The position numbers were made by a program, and so were the translations under genes. Below are positions 45,801 through 53,871 of a stretch of 64,000 nucleotides of DNA, piece after piece. Within the stretch, counting starts at the first letter, position 1, and every line of letters begins with the position of its first letter. Origin of the DNA: Carboxylicivirga linearis (GTDB lineage Bacteria > Bacteroidota > Bacteroidia > Bacteroidales > Marinilabiliaceae); contig NZ_JAGUCO010000011.1 of NCBI RefSeq assembly GCF_018271995.1, positions 79,297-143,296 on the forward strand, in the 5' to 3' direction. Under the pieces are notes generated by a model. It worked only from the letters and a program-made list of their open reading frames with translations. It was not told the DNA's origin and made no database searches.

Positions 45801-46352
45801 TATCCAATGGTTAATAATGTAATTGGTGAGTTTGAATTTGGATTAAGTAGCTTAGGCGATCATTTAAGACTTTATGACGACCAAGGTAAACTAATTGATT
45901 TTGTTGATTATTATCCTAGTGGATCATGGCCAAGTGAAGCTAATGGCACTGGAGCTTCAGCCGAATTAATCGAGCCTGACTCTGATAATTACCTGGGTAA
46001 CAATTGGGAAGCTTCAGCTGATGGAGGAACACCTGGTGAAATCAACCGCTCTCAAGCAAGTACAGGTATTTTCTATGCCGAAAAAACTTTGGATGCCCAG
46101 CTACAATGTGTACCAAATCCATTTAAAGATATTGCCACTGTATATTTCAATGCAACAAAAGAAGGCGAATATCACATAGAGATAACAACCCTTAGCGGCA
46201 CCGTTACATACAGAAGTAACGAACAATACTATTACGAAGGTAAACAACAAATAAACCTGCAGTTAAATCAAAATCTGCCTCAAGGTGTTTATCTGCTAAG
46301 CCTATACGGACAAGGAAAACATCAAACCATTAAAATCATTATCACTAACTAA
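42807..46352 (+). CDS. CotH-kinase-like protein with type IX sorting domain
   Basis: 1181 residues. After a signal peptide (to about residue 27) a lamin-tail domain appears (INEFVSSNVTGQTDDDGDYP, DWIELYNTS), a chitobiase-like beta domain near 365-440, then the CotH kinase-like domain (about 440-800: GAWTRAYPQKSMALFARKEYG, LNLREKINEHF and YDTDFGFSL). A second lamin-tail domain follows near 925-1080, and the last 80 residues are a type A sorting domain (CVPNPFKDIATVYF, GVYLLSLYGQGKHQTIKI) for type IX secretion. CotH proteins phosphorylate or otherwise modify surface proteins. It heads an operon with VTC and DUF4956 genes. Confidence 0.88.
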   Translation: MRNLSATPRLGILFLMLLFMGSLSGYSQIKINEFVSSNVTGQTDDDGDYPDWIELYNTSSSSINLSGYSLTDDLSDTLKWQLPSTQLSGQSHMLIFASGKNRTDLVTEWYTVIDQGDDFQYLVPSQQPETSWNSLNFDDTSWSSGPSGIGYGDNDDATVIETAMSVFVRTKFTVDDLANVAQVVLHMDYDDGFVAYINGFEIARDNLGTPGTTVTYNQAADTYDHEAQIYQGLPPNEFQLLTWEDILQEGENVLAIQVHNHSLTSSDITCIPFLTLGLKTSQGHTASEILDLPTSYLHTNFKIKADGESIYLFNNKSFVDSVGATRLNADISYGRITDGNSQWVYFDSPTPSAANAGNYSTTLTTDSVKFSVEGGKHTSTVSLTLSNPNNASSSIYYTTDGSIPTTSSNLYSSAISVSSTSAIRARVIDAGKLAGPVVSNTYIIGQSHDLPVICLSTDPDNLWDYYTGIYVKGPNAQSSDPYFGANFWMDWEKPVHFEFYDTNNVKQIDQGAGVKIYGAWTRAYPQKSMALFARKEYGDGSFCYKFFESRDNDKFEALILRNSGNDFYYTHLRDGVVNHMMKPLQLESQAFQPTVVYINGEYFGILNLREKINEHFISDNTYIKSDSVNILELNGDVVNGNNNKYQEFLNFISNANLSTNANYEKVKEYIDIENYIDYVLAQTYIDNTDWPGNNIKFWNTTSNKSRFRWILYDTDFGFSLYGNSNYTYNTLSYALGNIGDFQNPAWSTLVFRKLKTNSQFREEFVKRAKHYLNTCWKPSVVNAKVDSIKQIYSSEINQHNNRWNFSYSGWNSEVEKLKTFANNRPYHFENHLRDLFGFTQKSLVNLDANGNMGYIKVNQRNIKSFPYSDDYYINSEIELIAVPNPGYRFVKWTGDYTSEISKISPNLSGSLNLTAEFEAATDNDVKVIFNEVFYKSSPDIKPGDWVELYNAGATSVDLLNWAFNDTQRDSSLYIDKSIILAPDQYIVLCKDLEKFKTTYPMVNNVIGEFEFGLSSLGDHLRLYDDQGKLIDFVDYYPSGSWPSEANGTGASAELIEPDSDNYLGNNWEASADGGTPGEINRSQASTGIFYAEKTLDAQLQCVPNPFKDIATVYFNATKEGEYHIEITTLSGTVTYRSNEQYYYEGKQQINLQLNQNLPQGVYLLSLYGQGKHQTIKIIITN

Positions 46353-46357
46353 TTCTT

Positions 46358-46756
46358 ATGAAGAAGATTGGATTATTACTTATTGCCATTATTGCTTTGA
46401 TCTCTTGCGAAAAAGGACCGGGAGAAGGTGGAGAAGCCAAAATTACCGGGACAGTAATTATGGAAGACTGGAATGTAGATTTTACCTTCCGACGGGACAG
46501 TTTTCCTGCTCAAGCATATGATGTTTATATTATATACGGAGACGATCCCTATTTTGGAGATAAAATTGAAACTAATTACGATGGTTACTTTGAGTTTAAT
46601 TATTTAAGAGAAGGCGATTACACCATTTACACCTACTCAAAAGATAAAACGCTTGATTACAATATGACCTCGCAGCTCACCACTGTTATGCGAGAAGTAA
46701 GCATTACTGAAAAAGATCAAGTAGTAACAGTGGAAGATATGGTAGTAATAAAATAG
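46358..46756 (+). CDS. Small lipoprotein with carboxypeptidase-regulatory-like fold
   Basis: 132 residues. Lipoprotein signal MKKIGLLLIAIIALISC with Cys17, then a single beta-sandwich with ITGTVIMEDW, TNYDGYFEFNYLREGDYTIYTYS, as in CarboxypepD_reg-like domains. It starts 5 bases after the CotH stop and precedes the DUF2490 gene by 4 bases. Probably an outer-membrane-anchored helper of the CotH protein. Confidence 0.75.
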   Translation: MKKIGLLLIAIIALISCEKGPGEGGEAKITGTVIMEDWNVDFTFRRDSFPAQAYDVYIIYGDDPYFGDKIETNYDGYFEFNYLREGDYTIYTYSKDKTLDYNMTSQLTTVMREVSITEKDQVVTVEDMVVIK

Positions 46757-46760
46757 AGGT

Positions 46761-47489
46761 ATGATGAGACAACGGTTTTATTTAATTACCTTTTTGTTAC
46801 TCACAGTAAACACAATAAATGCACAAGTTGAAGATTTTGTTACCTGGTGGAATTTTTCGGTAAAAGGTGAAATTTCAAAGAAAATCAGTTATTCTGTTGA
46901 ACCCGAATTAAGGTTTTTTGAAAACTCAAGCCGGTTAAGTTCTTGGCAAACGGAGTTTAATTTAGGATATGAGCCAATTAAAAATCTTGATATTGGAGGT
47001 ATTTACAGATACACTACTGATTACGAAAAAATTAATAACAGAAGAAGAAACAGATTTTCGCTTTACCTGAAATACCAACTTAAAACAGGTCATTTCAGAT
47101 GGCAATACCGGGGTATATGGCAGAATGATTTCATCAATATCAATAGCTCACCTGACGGGCAAATTGACTACATGGGACATCGCCATAAATTAACTATTAA
47201 ATACCGCGATAAGCACTGGCCTGTTGAACCAAGTGCAGGAGTTGAGCATTATATTGCTATTGCACCGGCTAAGGATGCCGGCGAATGGAAAAGACGTTGG
47301 TTTATTAATATTGAACGTGAGATAAATAAAAGGCTGAATGCCAAAATATCATATAAAAGACAAAATGAGTTTGATGTAGCAAACCCTGACTTAACAAATA
47401 TCCTTTTAGTGGGATTGGAGTATGAGCCAAAATTTTTGAAAAGAAAGAAGAAAAAGAAGAAGGATAAAGATGAAACCAAATCCAAATAA
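46761..47489 (+). CDS. DUF2490 outer-membrane beta-barrel protein
   Basis: 242 residues. Signal peptide (to about residue 22, INAQ), then EDFVTWWNFSVKGEISKKIS and strand-turn-strand motifs through NRFSLYLKYQLKTGHFRWQYR and WKRRWFINIEREINKRLNAK. The Lys-rich tail (KRKKKKKKDKDETKSK) is unusual for a barrel end. It overlaps the VTC gene by 20 bases. The role is unknown, probably an outer-membrane component of the same surface system. Confidence 0.8.
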   Translation: MMRQRFYLITFLLLTVNTINAQVEDFVTWWNFSVKGEISKKISYSVEPELRFFENSSRLSSWQTEFNLGYEPIKNLDIGGIYRYTTDYEKINNRRRNRFSLYLKYQLKTGHFRWQYRGIWQNDFININSSPDGQIDYMGHRHKLTIKYRDKHWPVEPSAGVEHYIAIAPAKDAGEWKRRWFINIEREINKRLNAKISYKRQNEFDVANPDLTNILLVGLEYEPKFLKRKKKKKKDKDETKSK

Positions 47490-48237
47490 TATAGCTAATC
47501 AAATAAAACAGGTACTGTTGGGATTCACGCCGATCACATTGGATGATATGAACCATGTGAGTTTAATGAATCGCATTGATACAAAATTCATTGTCCCTAT
47601 ATCAATTCTACCTGCCCTATTAAAAGATGTGCAAGGAAACTACCAGGTACTTGACATTAACAACGAAAGAGTATTTTTATATAAAACCGAATATTTCGAC
47701 ACTCATGATTTTAGCATGTATGAGGCCCACCACAATGGCAAACTCAACCGCTTTAAAATCAGAAAACGAGAATATGTTGCTTCAGGTAAACTTTTTCTGG
47801 AGGTGAAATATAAAAACAATAAAAGACGGACTATTAAAAAAAGAATTGAGAAGGATCACCATGATATGTCATCAAATGAGAGTAGTTTTATAGAAGAAAA
47901 CAGTCCGTATAAAATGGAAGAACTAGAGTTAAAGCTTTCTAATCAATTCTATCGAATTACCCTTGTTGGTAGTGACGAGAGATTGACTATTGACTTTGAT
48001 CTTTCTTTTGCTCATGGCGATGATAAGGATGCTGATTTCCCTGATGCTGCCATTATTGAGTTTAAACAATCTAAGTTTAACATTAACTCAATGGGAATGC
48101 AAATATTAAAGAAACATGGCATCCGACCAGAGTCGTGCAGCAAATATTGTTTAGGTGCAGCCTCATTACATACCAACATAAAAGCTAACCGTTTAAAACA
48201 AAAATTTGAGTTACTTGAAAAATTCAAATTAAACTAA
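47470..48237 (+). CDS. VTC-domain polyphosphate polymerase-like protein
   Basis: 255 residues of the VTC4/CYTH-like fold. Substrate-site features are SLMNRIDTKFIVP (about 27-39), YKTEYFDT (about 76-83), KIRKREYVASGKLFLEVKYK (about 96-115), and later ERLTIDFDLSF, AIIEFKQSK and GIRPESCSKYCLG. Eukaryotic VTC4 makes polyphosphate from ATP; bacterial single-domain members are less studied. It starts inside the end of the DUF2490 gene, so translation is coupled. Presence with CotH and DUF4956 suggests a surface phosphate-transfer system. Confidence 0.85.
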   Translation: MKPNPNNIANQIKQVLLGFTPITLDDMNHVSLMNRIDTKFIVPISILPALLKDVQGNYQVLDINNERVFLYKTEYFDTHDFSMYEAHHNGKLNRFKIRKREYVASGKLFLEVKYKNNKRRTIKKRIEKDHHDMSSNESSFIEENSPYKMEELELKLSNQFYRITLVGSDERLTIDFDLSFAHGDDKDADFPDAAIIEFKQSKFNINSMGMQILKKHGIRPESCSKYCLGAASLHTNIKANRLKQKFELLEKFKLN

Positions 48238-48261
48238 CATTAACCAATCAATTACCATTGC

Positions 48262-48909
48262 ATGGATTTTACAAACACAACAATGATTAACTGGGGAGAA
48301 TTTCTGAATTTGCTAATTCGATTTTCTTTTAACTTAATAGTTACCTTATTATTGGTTCGATTTTTATATTATCAGAAAACCCGCAGAAAAGATTACCTGT
48401 TCACCTTCTTATTGATAGGTACCATTGTTTTTCTTTTATGTTTCTTGCTTGAAAGTGTTAAACTACAACTTGGGTTTGCATTAGGTCTGTTTGCCATTTT
48501 TGGTATTATTCGCTACCGAACAACACAGATTCCTATCAAAGAAATGACTTACCTGTTTCTTACAATTGGAATTGCAGTTATCAACGCTTTAAGTAGTCAG
48601 AACGTAAGTTTTATTGAATTAGGATTCACCAACTTTGTTATTCTGGGTATTACCTTTGGTTTAGAAAGAGTATGGTTGCTTAAGCACGAATCGAGCAAAC
48701 TAATTACCTACGAGAAGATTGAGCTGATAAAAGCAGGTAAACGAAAAGAATTAATTGAAGATTTAAGAGAAAGAACCGATCTTCCGATTCATCGTATCGA
48801 CATTGGCAAAATAAACTTCTTAAGAGATACAGCGCAAATCATTGTGTATTACTATACCGATGAGATCAGCAATGTGAACACAAGTGAGATTGATGACGAC
48901 GACGATTAA
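48262..48909 (+). CDS. DUF4956 membrane protein
   Basis: 215 residues. Four membrane spans lie in the first 145 residues (FSFNLIVTLLLVRFLYY, YLFTFLLIGTIVFLLCFLL, LGFALGLFAIFGIIRYRT, then two shorter ones), followed by a cytoplasmic alpha/beta tail with RIDIGKINFLRDTAQIIVYYY. GLFAIFGIIRYRTTQIPIKE is the family core. DUF4956 genes commonly accompany VTC genes; the membrane protein may be the translocation or docking partner of the polymerase. Last gene of the operon, with a terminator 22 bases later. Confidence 0.85.
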   Translation: MDFTNTTMINWGEFLNLLIRFSFNLIVTLLLVRFLYYQKTRRKDYLFTFLLIGTIVFLLCFLLESVKLQLGFALGLFAIFGIIRYRTTQIPIKEMTYLFLTIGIAVINALSSQNVSFIELGFTNFVILGITFGLERVWLLKHESSKLITYEKIELIKAGKRKELIEDLRERTDLPIHRIDIGKINFLRDTAQIIVYYYTDEISNVNTSEIDDDDD

Positions 48910-48930
48910 AGATGATACATATATTAAGAA

Positions 48931-48960
48931 GAGAAAGCCCGGTTGAACCGGGCTTTTTCT
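48931..48960. terminator. Terminator between DUF4956 and cobT genes
   Basis: AAAGCCCGGTT (48934-48944) and AACCGGGCTTT (48946-48956) with T runs. It serves the rightward operon and, by its A run, perhaps the leftward one too. Confidence 0.8.
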
Positions 48961-48964
48961 TTTT

Positions 48965-50029
48965 CTAAGCTTCTATTCTAATATCATCGTTAGCCGTATT
49001 GTAAACAGCTGCTTCATCAAACGAAGTCATTTTATTAAGCATGGTAACCGAACCTTTTATTACCGAATAAGCAACTGCCGAACCCGTTCCCTCTCCCAGT
49101 CGAAAGCCTAAATCAAGAATAGCTTTTCCACCCAGATATTCAACCATCTTTTGATGTCCTTGCTCCTGTGATTGATGTGAGAAAAATGCATAATCAACCA
49201 CTTTAGGATTTATAAAATAAGCTACCAGCAAGGCTGAAGTGGTAATAAAACCATCAGTGATAATAACCATTCGACGGGCGGCGGCTTCCAACATACCTCC
49301 TGCAATTGTTGCAATCTCAAGACCACCAAAACGAGCCAGGTTTTCGAACGGATCAGCAGAGATTCCGTGTTTTTCTATGGCCTGCTTTAATATCTGGGCC
49401 TTTTGCCTCACTCCTTCTTTACTTAAACCTGATCCAGGCCCAACACAAGTTTCAATATCCATCCCGGTCAATACCGACATTAATGCAGAAGCTGGCGACG
49501 TGTTACCAATACCCATTTCACCAAAACCTACCACATTGGTTCCTGACTCATTTAAATCGGCAACAACCTTTCTGCCATTTTCCAAAGCCTTCAAACACTC
49601 TTCATGTGTCATGGCAGGTTCTTTATAAAAGTTGCGGGTTCCTTTACGTACCTTTGCATCAATTAATTTAGGATGGGGTTTAAAATCATAATCAACACCA
49701 GCATCAACCACCCTTAAGTCAAAACCATATTCCTGACTGAATAAACCAATACCACCTCCACCATTCAGGAAATTCAAACATTGTTGCCAGGTAATTTCAG
49801 TCGGACAAGGACTAACTCCTTCTTCACAAATATGATGGTCAGAGGCTACCGTTAACATTACAGGCTTTTTAAGTTCAGGAGTTAAGCTCCCTTGTATTAA
49901 ACCAATCTTTAAAGCTATCTCTTCCATCTGACCCAACGACCCTATTGGCTTTGCTTTTTGATCAATCTTATATTGTATTTGTTCTTCCAACTCGGAATGT
50001 ATTGAAGGTATTTCAATGGTAAATGACAC
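48965..50029 (-). CDS. cobT: Nicotinate-nucleotide-dimethylbenzimidazole phosphoribosyltransferase
   Basis: 354 residues. Family motifs: KPIGSLGQMEEIALKIG (about 27-43), VASDHHICEEGVSPCPTEIT, NGGGGIGLF, GEMGIGNTSPASAL (about 170), RFGGLEIATIAGGML, ITDGFITTSALLVAY and the catalytic Glu region LGEGTGSAVAY (about 313-322). It makes alpha-ribazole phosphate for the lower ligand of cobalamin. Last of four genes running cobQ-cobD-cbiB-cobT; cobU and cobS are not in the window. Confidence 0.94.
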   Translation of the reverse strand: MSFTIEIPSIHSELEEQIQYKIDQKAKPIGSLGQMEEIALKIGLIQGSLTPELKKPVMLTVASDHHICEEGVSPCPTEITWQQCLNFLNGGGGIGLFSQEYGFDLRVVDAGVDYDFKPHPKLIDAKVRKGTRNFYKEPAMTHEECLKALENGRKVVADLNESGTNVVGFGEMGIGNTSPASALMSVLTGMDIETCVGPGSGLSKEGVRQKAQILKQAIEKHGISADPFENLARFGGLEIATIAGGMLEAAARRMVIITDGFITTSALLVAYFINPKVVDYAFFSHQSQEQGHQKMVEYLGGKAILDLGFRLGEGTGSAVAYSVIKGSVTMLNKMTSFDEAAVYNTANDDIRIEA

Positions 50030-50041
50030 TTTCTTTCGTTT

Positions 50042-50980
50042 TTAAAGGTTAATAATTAATTGTAGAGTTATGGTTAGTAAAACAGACACCAGGCACACTA
50101 AATGATTAATGCGAGATGCAATTACAAAGTCGTGATATGTTAATTGGCGCTCATTTTCTCCTATATATGGTTTGTCTACTAATTGTCCGTGATAAATATT
50201 GGGGCCTCCAAAGCGAACATTTAAAATACCGGCCAAAGCAGACTCAGGATATCCGGCATTGGGACTGCTGTGTTTCTTACCAAACAACCTCATAAATTGA
50301 AATGCTTTGTAGGAAGGAGCCACAAAGGTCATTAATAATCCGGTTATACGGGCCGGAATAAAATTCACAACATCATCTAAGCGAGCAGCAAACCTTCCAA
50401 AATACAGATATCGATCATTCTTATAGCCAATCATCGAATCTAATGTGTTTATCATTTTGTAAGCCATCATACCCGGTATACCCGCAACTCCAAACCAGAA
50501 TATAGGAGCCACAACACCGTCGCTCAAATTTTCGGCCATGGTTTCGAGTACGGCCCTTCGTATCTGCTGTTCATCCAATCCCGAGGTATCTCTTCCAACA
50601 ATCCTTGACAATTGCTTTCTACCAGCTTCCAAACCCTTTTGATCCAGAACCTGAAAAACCATTCGTCCTTCGTGTATAAGAGTGCGGTTGGCAATGCCAA
50701 AGAAGAAGAATATCATCACAAACAAGGCATACACAGCAGGATGCACTAACCGTGTTAGTTGTTGAAGGCCATAAAAGAAACCTATTACAACCATTAGTAA
50801 AATCAATGTTAATAAGGTTCCTTTCCAAAACTGCCTGCTTCCCTTATTTAAACTCTTTTCCCCAGTTGAAATAGCTTTCCCAAAGTATACAATGGGATGA
50901 GGTAACCAAAGAGGATCACCCATTATCAAATCCAACACATAAGCAAAAGCAATTGCTCCTATCGTTAGAAATAACTCCAT
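50042..50980 (-). CDS. cbiB: Adenosylcobinamide-phosphate synthase
   Basis: 312 residues, with several membrane spans. Motifs: DLIMGDPLWLPHPIVYFGK (about 16-34), RAVLETMAENLSDGVVAPIF, INTLDSMIGYKNDRYLYFGR, ARLDDVVNFIPARI and SPNAGYPESALAGIL. It joins cobyric acid to aminopropanol phosphate. Its ATG shares one base with the stop of the upstream aminotransferase-like gene. Confidence 0.93.
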   Translation of the reverse strand: MELFLTIGAIAFAYVLDLIMGDPLWLPHPIVYFGKAISTGEKSLNKGSRQFWKGTLLTLILLMVVIGFFYGLQQLTRLVHPAVYALFVMIFFFFGIANRTLIHEGRMVFQVLDQKGLEAGRKQLSRIVGRDTSGLDEQQIRRAVLETMAENLSDGVVAPIFWFGVAGIPGMMAYKMINTLDSMIGYKNDRYLYFGRFAARLDDVVNFIPARITGLLMTFVAPSYKAFQFMRLFGKKHSSPNAGYPESALAGILNVRFGGPNIYHGQLVDKPYIGENERQLTYHDFVIASRINHLVCLVSVLLTITLQLIINL

Positions 50981-52020
50981 TAGTATCGCTCTATTTTAAT
51001 GGATGACAAGCATTTTTGAAGCGCCTTAACCAATAGCTGATTTTTTTCAGCACTTAAACTGGCAATGCGAATATGATACGGAGATAAGGTGCGAAAATTA
51101 GAGGCATCACGAATAAGCAGTCCCTCTTCCTTCATCAGGTATTCTTTTACTATGGCAGCTTCAATAGGTAATCTAACAAGAAAATACCCGGTTTGTGAGG
51201 CTTGTACTTCACATCCTAACTGTTTGATTTCTTCAGCCAGCTGCCCGGCCAAAGAATGATAGGCTAAAAGATCTTCTAGCATTATACGCGGATGATTCAA
51301 TACATATTTACCTGCTTCCACAGCCAATGCATTTACCGACCAGGGCGATTGAATGTTTTTTAAACGTTTACCCATATTGGGGTGACAAAGCATATATCCT
51401 AAACGTAATCCGGGAAGGCAGTTATTTTTAGTAAGAGACTTTAAAATTATCAGATTTTCAATCTGCCCCGCCTTACTTTCCAGACTAATGTCTTCCATAC
51501 AAAAATCAACATATGCCTCATCAATTACAAGGGTGGTTTGCGGATTATTGCGAATGAGTGCGAACAATATTTCAGGCTTAATGACTTGGCCCGTTGGATT
51601 ATTGGGATTGCAAATCCACAAAACATCAAAATCAGTCTGCATACCTTCCTTAATAAAATTAAGGCCACAATAACTGATGGAGTGATTATGAACCTGGCAG
51701 GCATGCTCGTATTCTGAAAAGGTAGGACTGATTATACGACTTTTTTTACCCGCAAAATAACGAGCTATTAAAAAAATGGCTTCAATAGTACCATTCAATG
51801 CCAACACACCATTACTGTTTATCTGATACTTATCTGACAATAACTGTACCAGCGACTCAGCATAAGGTTCGGGATAAGATTCGATCAGGTCGATTTGTTC
51901 TTTCAGATGTTCTAATAACTTCGGATCGGGCCCCAAATACCATGCATTGGTGCTGAAATCAGCTTTTACCTTATATTGGTATTTATAGCCGTCGTCACCA
52001 TGATCAAACTGATTAAGCAT
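50980..52020 (-). CDS. cobD: Threonine-phosphate decarboxylase-like aminotransferase
   Basis: 346 residues, PLP fold type I. NPNNPTGQVI (about 137), DEAYVDF (about 168) and the PLP lysine in LKSLTKNNCLPGLRLGYML (about 193-211) are in order. In this operon the fitting role is decarboxylation of L-threonine phosphate to aminopropanol phosphate (CobD); by sequence alone histidinol-phosphate aminotransferase-like enzymes are close relatives. The start overlaps the cobQ stop by 8 bases. Confidence 0.88.
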   Translation of the reverse strand: MLNQFDHGDDGYKYQYKVKADFSTNAWYLGPDPKLLEHLKEQIDLIESYPEPYAESLVQLLSDKYQINSNGVLALNGTIEAIFLIARYFAGKKSRIISPTFSEYEHACQVHNHSISYCGLNFIKEGMQTDFDVLWICNPNNPTGQVIKPEILFALIRNNPQTTLVIDEAYVDFCMEDISLESKAGQIENLIILKSLTKNNCLPGLRLGYMLCHPNMGKRLKNIQSPWSVNALAVEAGKYVLNHPRIMLEDLLAYHSLAGQLAEEIKQLGCEVQASQTGYFLVRLPIEAAIVKEYLMKEEGLLIRDASNFRTLSPYHIRIASLSAEKNQLLVKALQKCLSSIKIERY

Positions 52021-53497
52021 TGGCCTCTTCTCCCTTCATTACTTTATATATATAATCCATATTCAGATTGGCTCTTAGATGATCAGCCAGCCTGTCGTAT
52101 TCTTTGTTTTTAAAATCCTTATAATTCAAAGTGGTTACCTTATAATGGGTATATGGTGCCAATAAATGGTCAATTACCACCTGATTATCTAAAATACCAT
52201 GCATGTACGATCCCCAGCATTTCTGATTCAGATATGTTCCTTCAACGGAACCATCTTCCAACCTTACTAAAGGCTCAATACCTTTTAATGCCTCGCTTCG
52301 TCCCATATGAATTTCATATCCTTCACAAGCTTCATCATTATTGAGGAATCGGAATTTGGTTTGAATCGTTTGTTTATCATCTGTAATGATGGTTTTTACG
52401 GGTAATAAATTTAAACCATCAATTTGCCTGGTGCTCCCTTCCAGTTCATTCGGATCGGCTATATCTTTACCCATCATCTGATACCCTCCACAGATACCGA
52501 TAACTGTTTTACCTGCCTGTTTCATCTGTAGCAACAGCTTATCAATACCTTTTTCTTTCAGATTGAGTAAATCCTTTATTGTATTTTTTGATCCGGGCAA
52601 AATAACTATATCTGCCTTCTGAATTTCATTTAGTTGATCGGAATAATAAAGATTGACACGCTCATCGTGTTGCAGGGCATTAAAATCAGTAAAGTTCGAC
52701 ATCTGATTCAATAACACTACTGCTACATTTACTTTCCCATCAACAGCCGTTCGTTGTTTCTGGTCTAAAACCACCGAATCTTCCTCTTCGATATATATAT
52801 CCCTAAAGTAAGGGATTACCCCTACCACTGGAACACCGGTTAACTCTTCTATTTTTTTTCTTCCTTCATCAAACAAACGGATATCGCCACGAAACTTGTT
52901 AATGATTATTCCTTTCAGATGTTTTCTCTCCTCTTCGTCAAGCAACATTACCGTTCCGTAAACACTTCCAAACACGCCTCCCCGATCAATATCAGCTACC
53001 AGGTAAACAGCTGCTCCCGTACGAATAGCCATACGCATATTAACAATATCGCGCTCTTTCAGATTTAATTCCGAGATAGATCCCGCTCCTTCTAACACAA
53101 TGGGAGAATATTGTTGCTCCAGTCTTTCAAAAGCCTCATAAGCAGCATCGAATAATGGCTGACTATTATTAGAGCGAAAGTATTCATAGGCCGATCGGTT
53201 ACCTACCGGCTTACCGTTTAAAACAACCTGCGACATCATATCTCCTGTTGGTTTTAACAGCACCGGATTCATATCGGAATGACAAGGAATACCACACGCT
53301 TCTGCCTGGGTTGCCTGCGCTCGTCCTATTTCAAATCCTTCGGGAGTGGCATAGCTATTTAAGGACATATTCTGCGCCTTAAAAGGAGCCGGCTTATAAC
53401 CATCCTGTTTTAGAATACGACAAATACCGGCATTAATGACACTTTTGCCTGCATCGGAGCAGGTTCCTACTATCATTAGAGGACGTAAATATTTCAT
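52013..53497 (-). CDS. cobQ: Cobyric acid synthase
   Basis: 494 residues from ATG 53497. The ATP-binding start is LMIVGTCSDAGKSVINAGIC; KPAPFKAQNMSLNSY and DIDRGGVFGSVYGT follow; the class I glutamine amidotransferase domain has GICGGYQMMG (nucleophile Cys, about 333) and GSYMHGILDN (His, about 430). It amidates adenosylcobyrinic diamide to cobyric acid. An upstream ATG at 53521 is rejected because the promoter TATCTTTGC at 53518-53526 overlaps it. The leader is about 18 bases, too short for a cobalamin riboswitch. Confidence 0.94.
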   Translation of the reverse strand: MKYLRPLMIVGTCSDAGKSVINAGICRILKQDGYKPAPFKAQNMSLNSYATPEGFEIGRAQATQAEACGIPCHSDMNPVLLKPTGDMMSQVVLNGKPVGNRSAYEYFRSNNSQPLFDAAYEAFERLEQQYSPIVLEGAGSISELNLKERDIVNMRMAIRTGAAVYLVADIDRGGVFGSVYGTVMLLDEEERKHLKGIIINKFRGDIRLFDEGRKKIEELTGVPVVGVIPYFRDIYIEEEDSVVLDQKQRTAVDGKVNVAVVLLNQMSNFTDFNALQHDERVNLYYSDQLNEIQKADIVILPGSKNTIKDLLNLKEKGIDKLLLQMKQAGKTVIGICGGYQMMGKDIADPNELEGSTRQIDGLNLLPVKTIITDDKQTIQTKFRFLNNDEACEGYEIHMGRSEALKGIEPLVRLEDGSVEGTYLNQKCWGSYMHGILDNQVVIDHLLAPYTHYKVTTLNYKDFKNKEYDRLADHLRANLNMDYIYKVMKGEEANA

Positions 53498-53517
53498 GGC
53501 TAAGGTTGAAAATTTGT

Positions 53518-53526
53518 GCAAAGATA
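53518..53526 (-). promoter_or_regulatory. Promoter -7 element of the cobalamin operon
   Basis: TATCTTTGC on the minus strand; the expected start is near 53515. It decides the cobQ start codon. Confidence 0.6.
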
Positions 53527-53689
53527 AGGATTTAGGTCTGTACGAGACTTCTCCTTTTTAAAATGCCTACATGTTCTAAAACAGAATAAGCGGCAAAGTC
53601 AGACTAAGTAAAGGATTAGCTTTTATCAGAATTTATTAACACCCAATAAGAAAAAGCAAGCTCCTTTGATGAATTAATAAACAAATCAG

Positions 53690-53790
53690 GTATTCACCCC
53701 TACAATGGTCTTCCCGGTTTGACAGGCCCTCACACTATCCAATAAAACTTTCTGTATCGATTAAATCACTTCAGCATTGCAAAAAGCAAC
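53690..53790. repeat. Fragment of the dispersed intergenic repeat, 53522-53871 gap
   Basis: TTGACAGGCCCTCACACTATCC near 53738 (longest part TTGACAGGCCCTCACACTAT) matches the end of the modules at 55425, 56048 and 57706. Nothing else recognisable was seen in the 350-base gap between cobQ and the DUF3667 gene apart from the promoter. Confidence 0.55.
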
Positions 53791-53871
53791 ATACCCCTCA
53801 AAAAAAAGGACTTCTCATAATAGAGTAAAAAATTTTATCTTTGAGTTCCTAAACCGAATCAACCTAGTGTA

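Noticed and set aside
53522..53871. Cobalamin riboswitch before cobQ
   Set aside because: The GGGAAGACC-like string on the minus strand belongs to the dispersed repeat fragment, and the promoter at 53518-53526 puts it upstream of transcription. No B12-box layout was seen.
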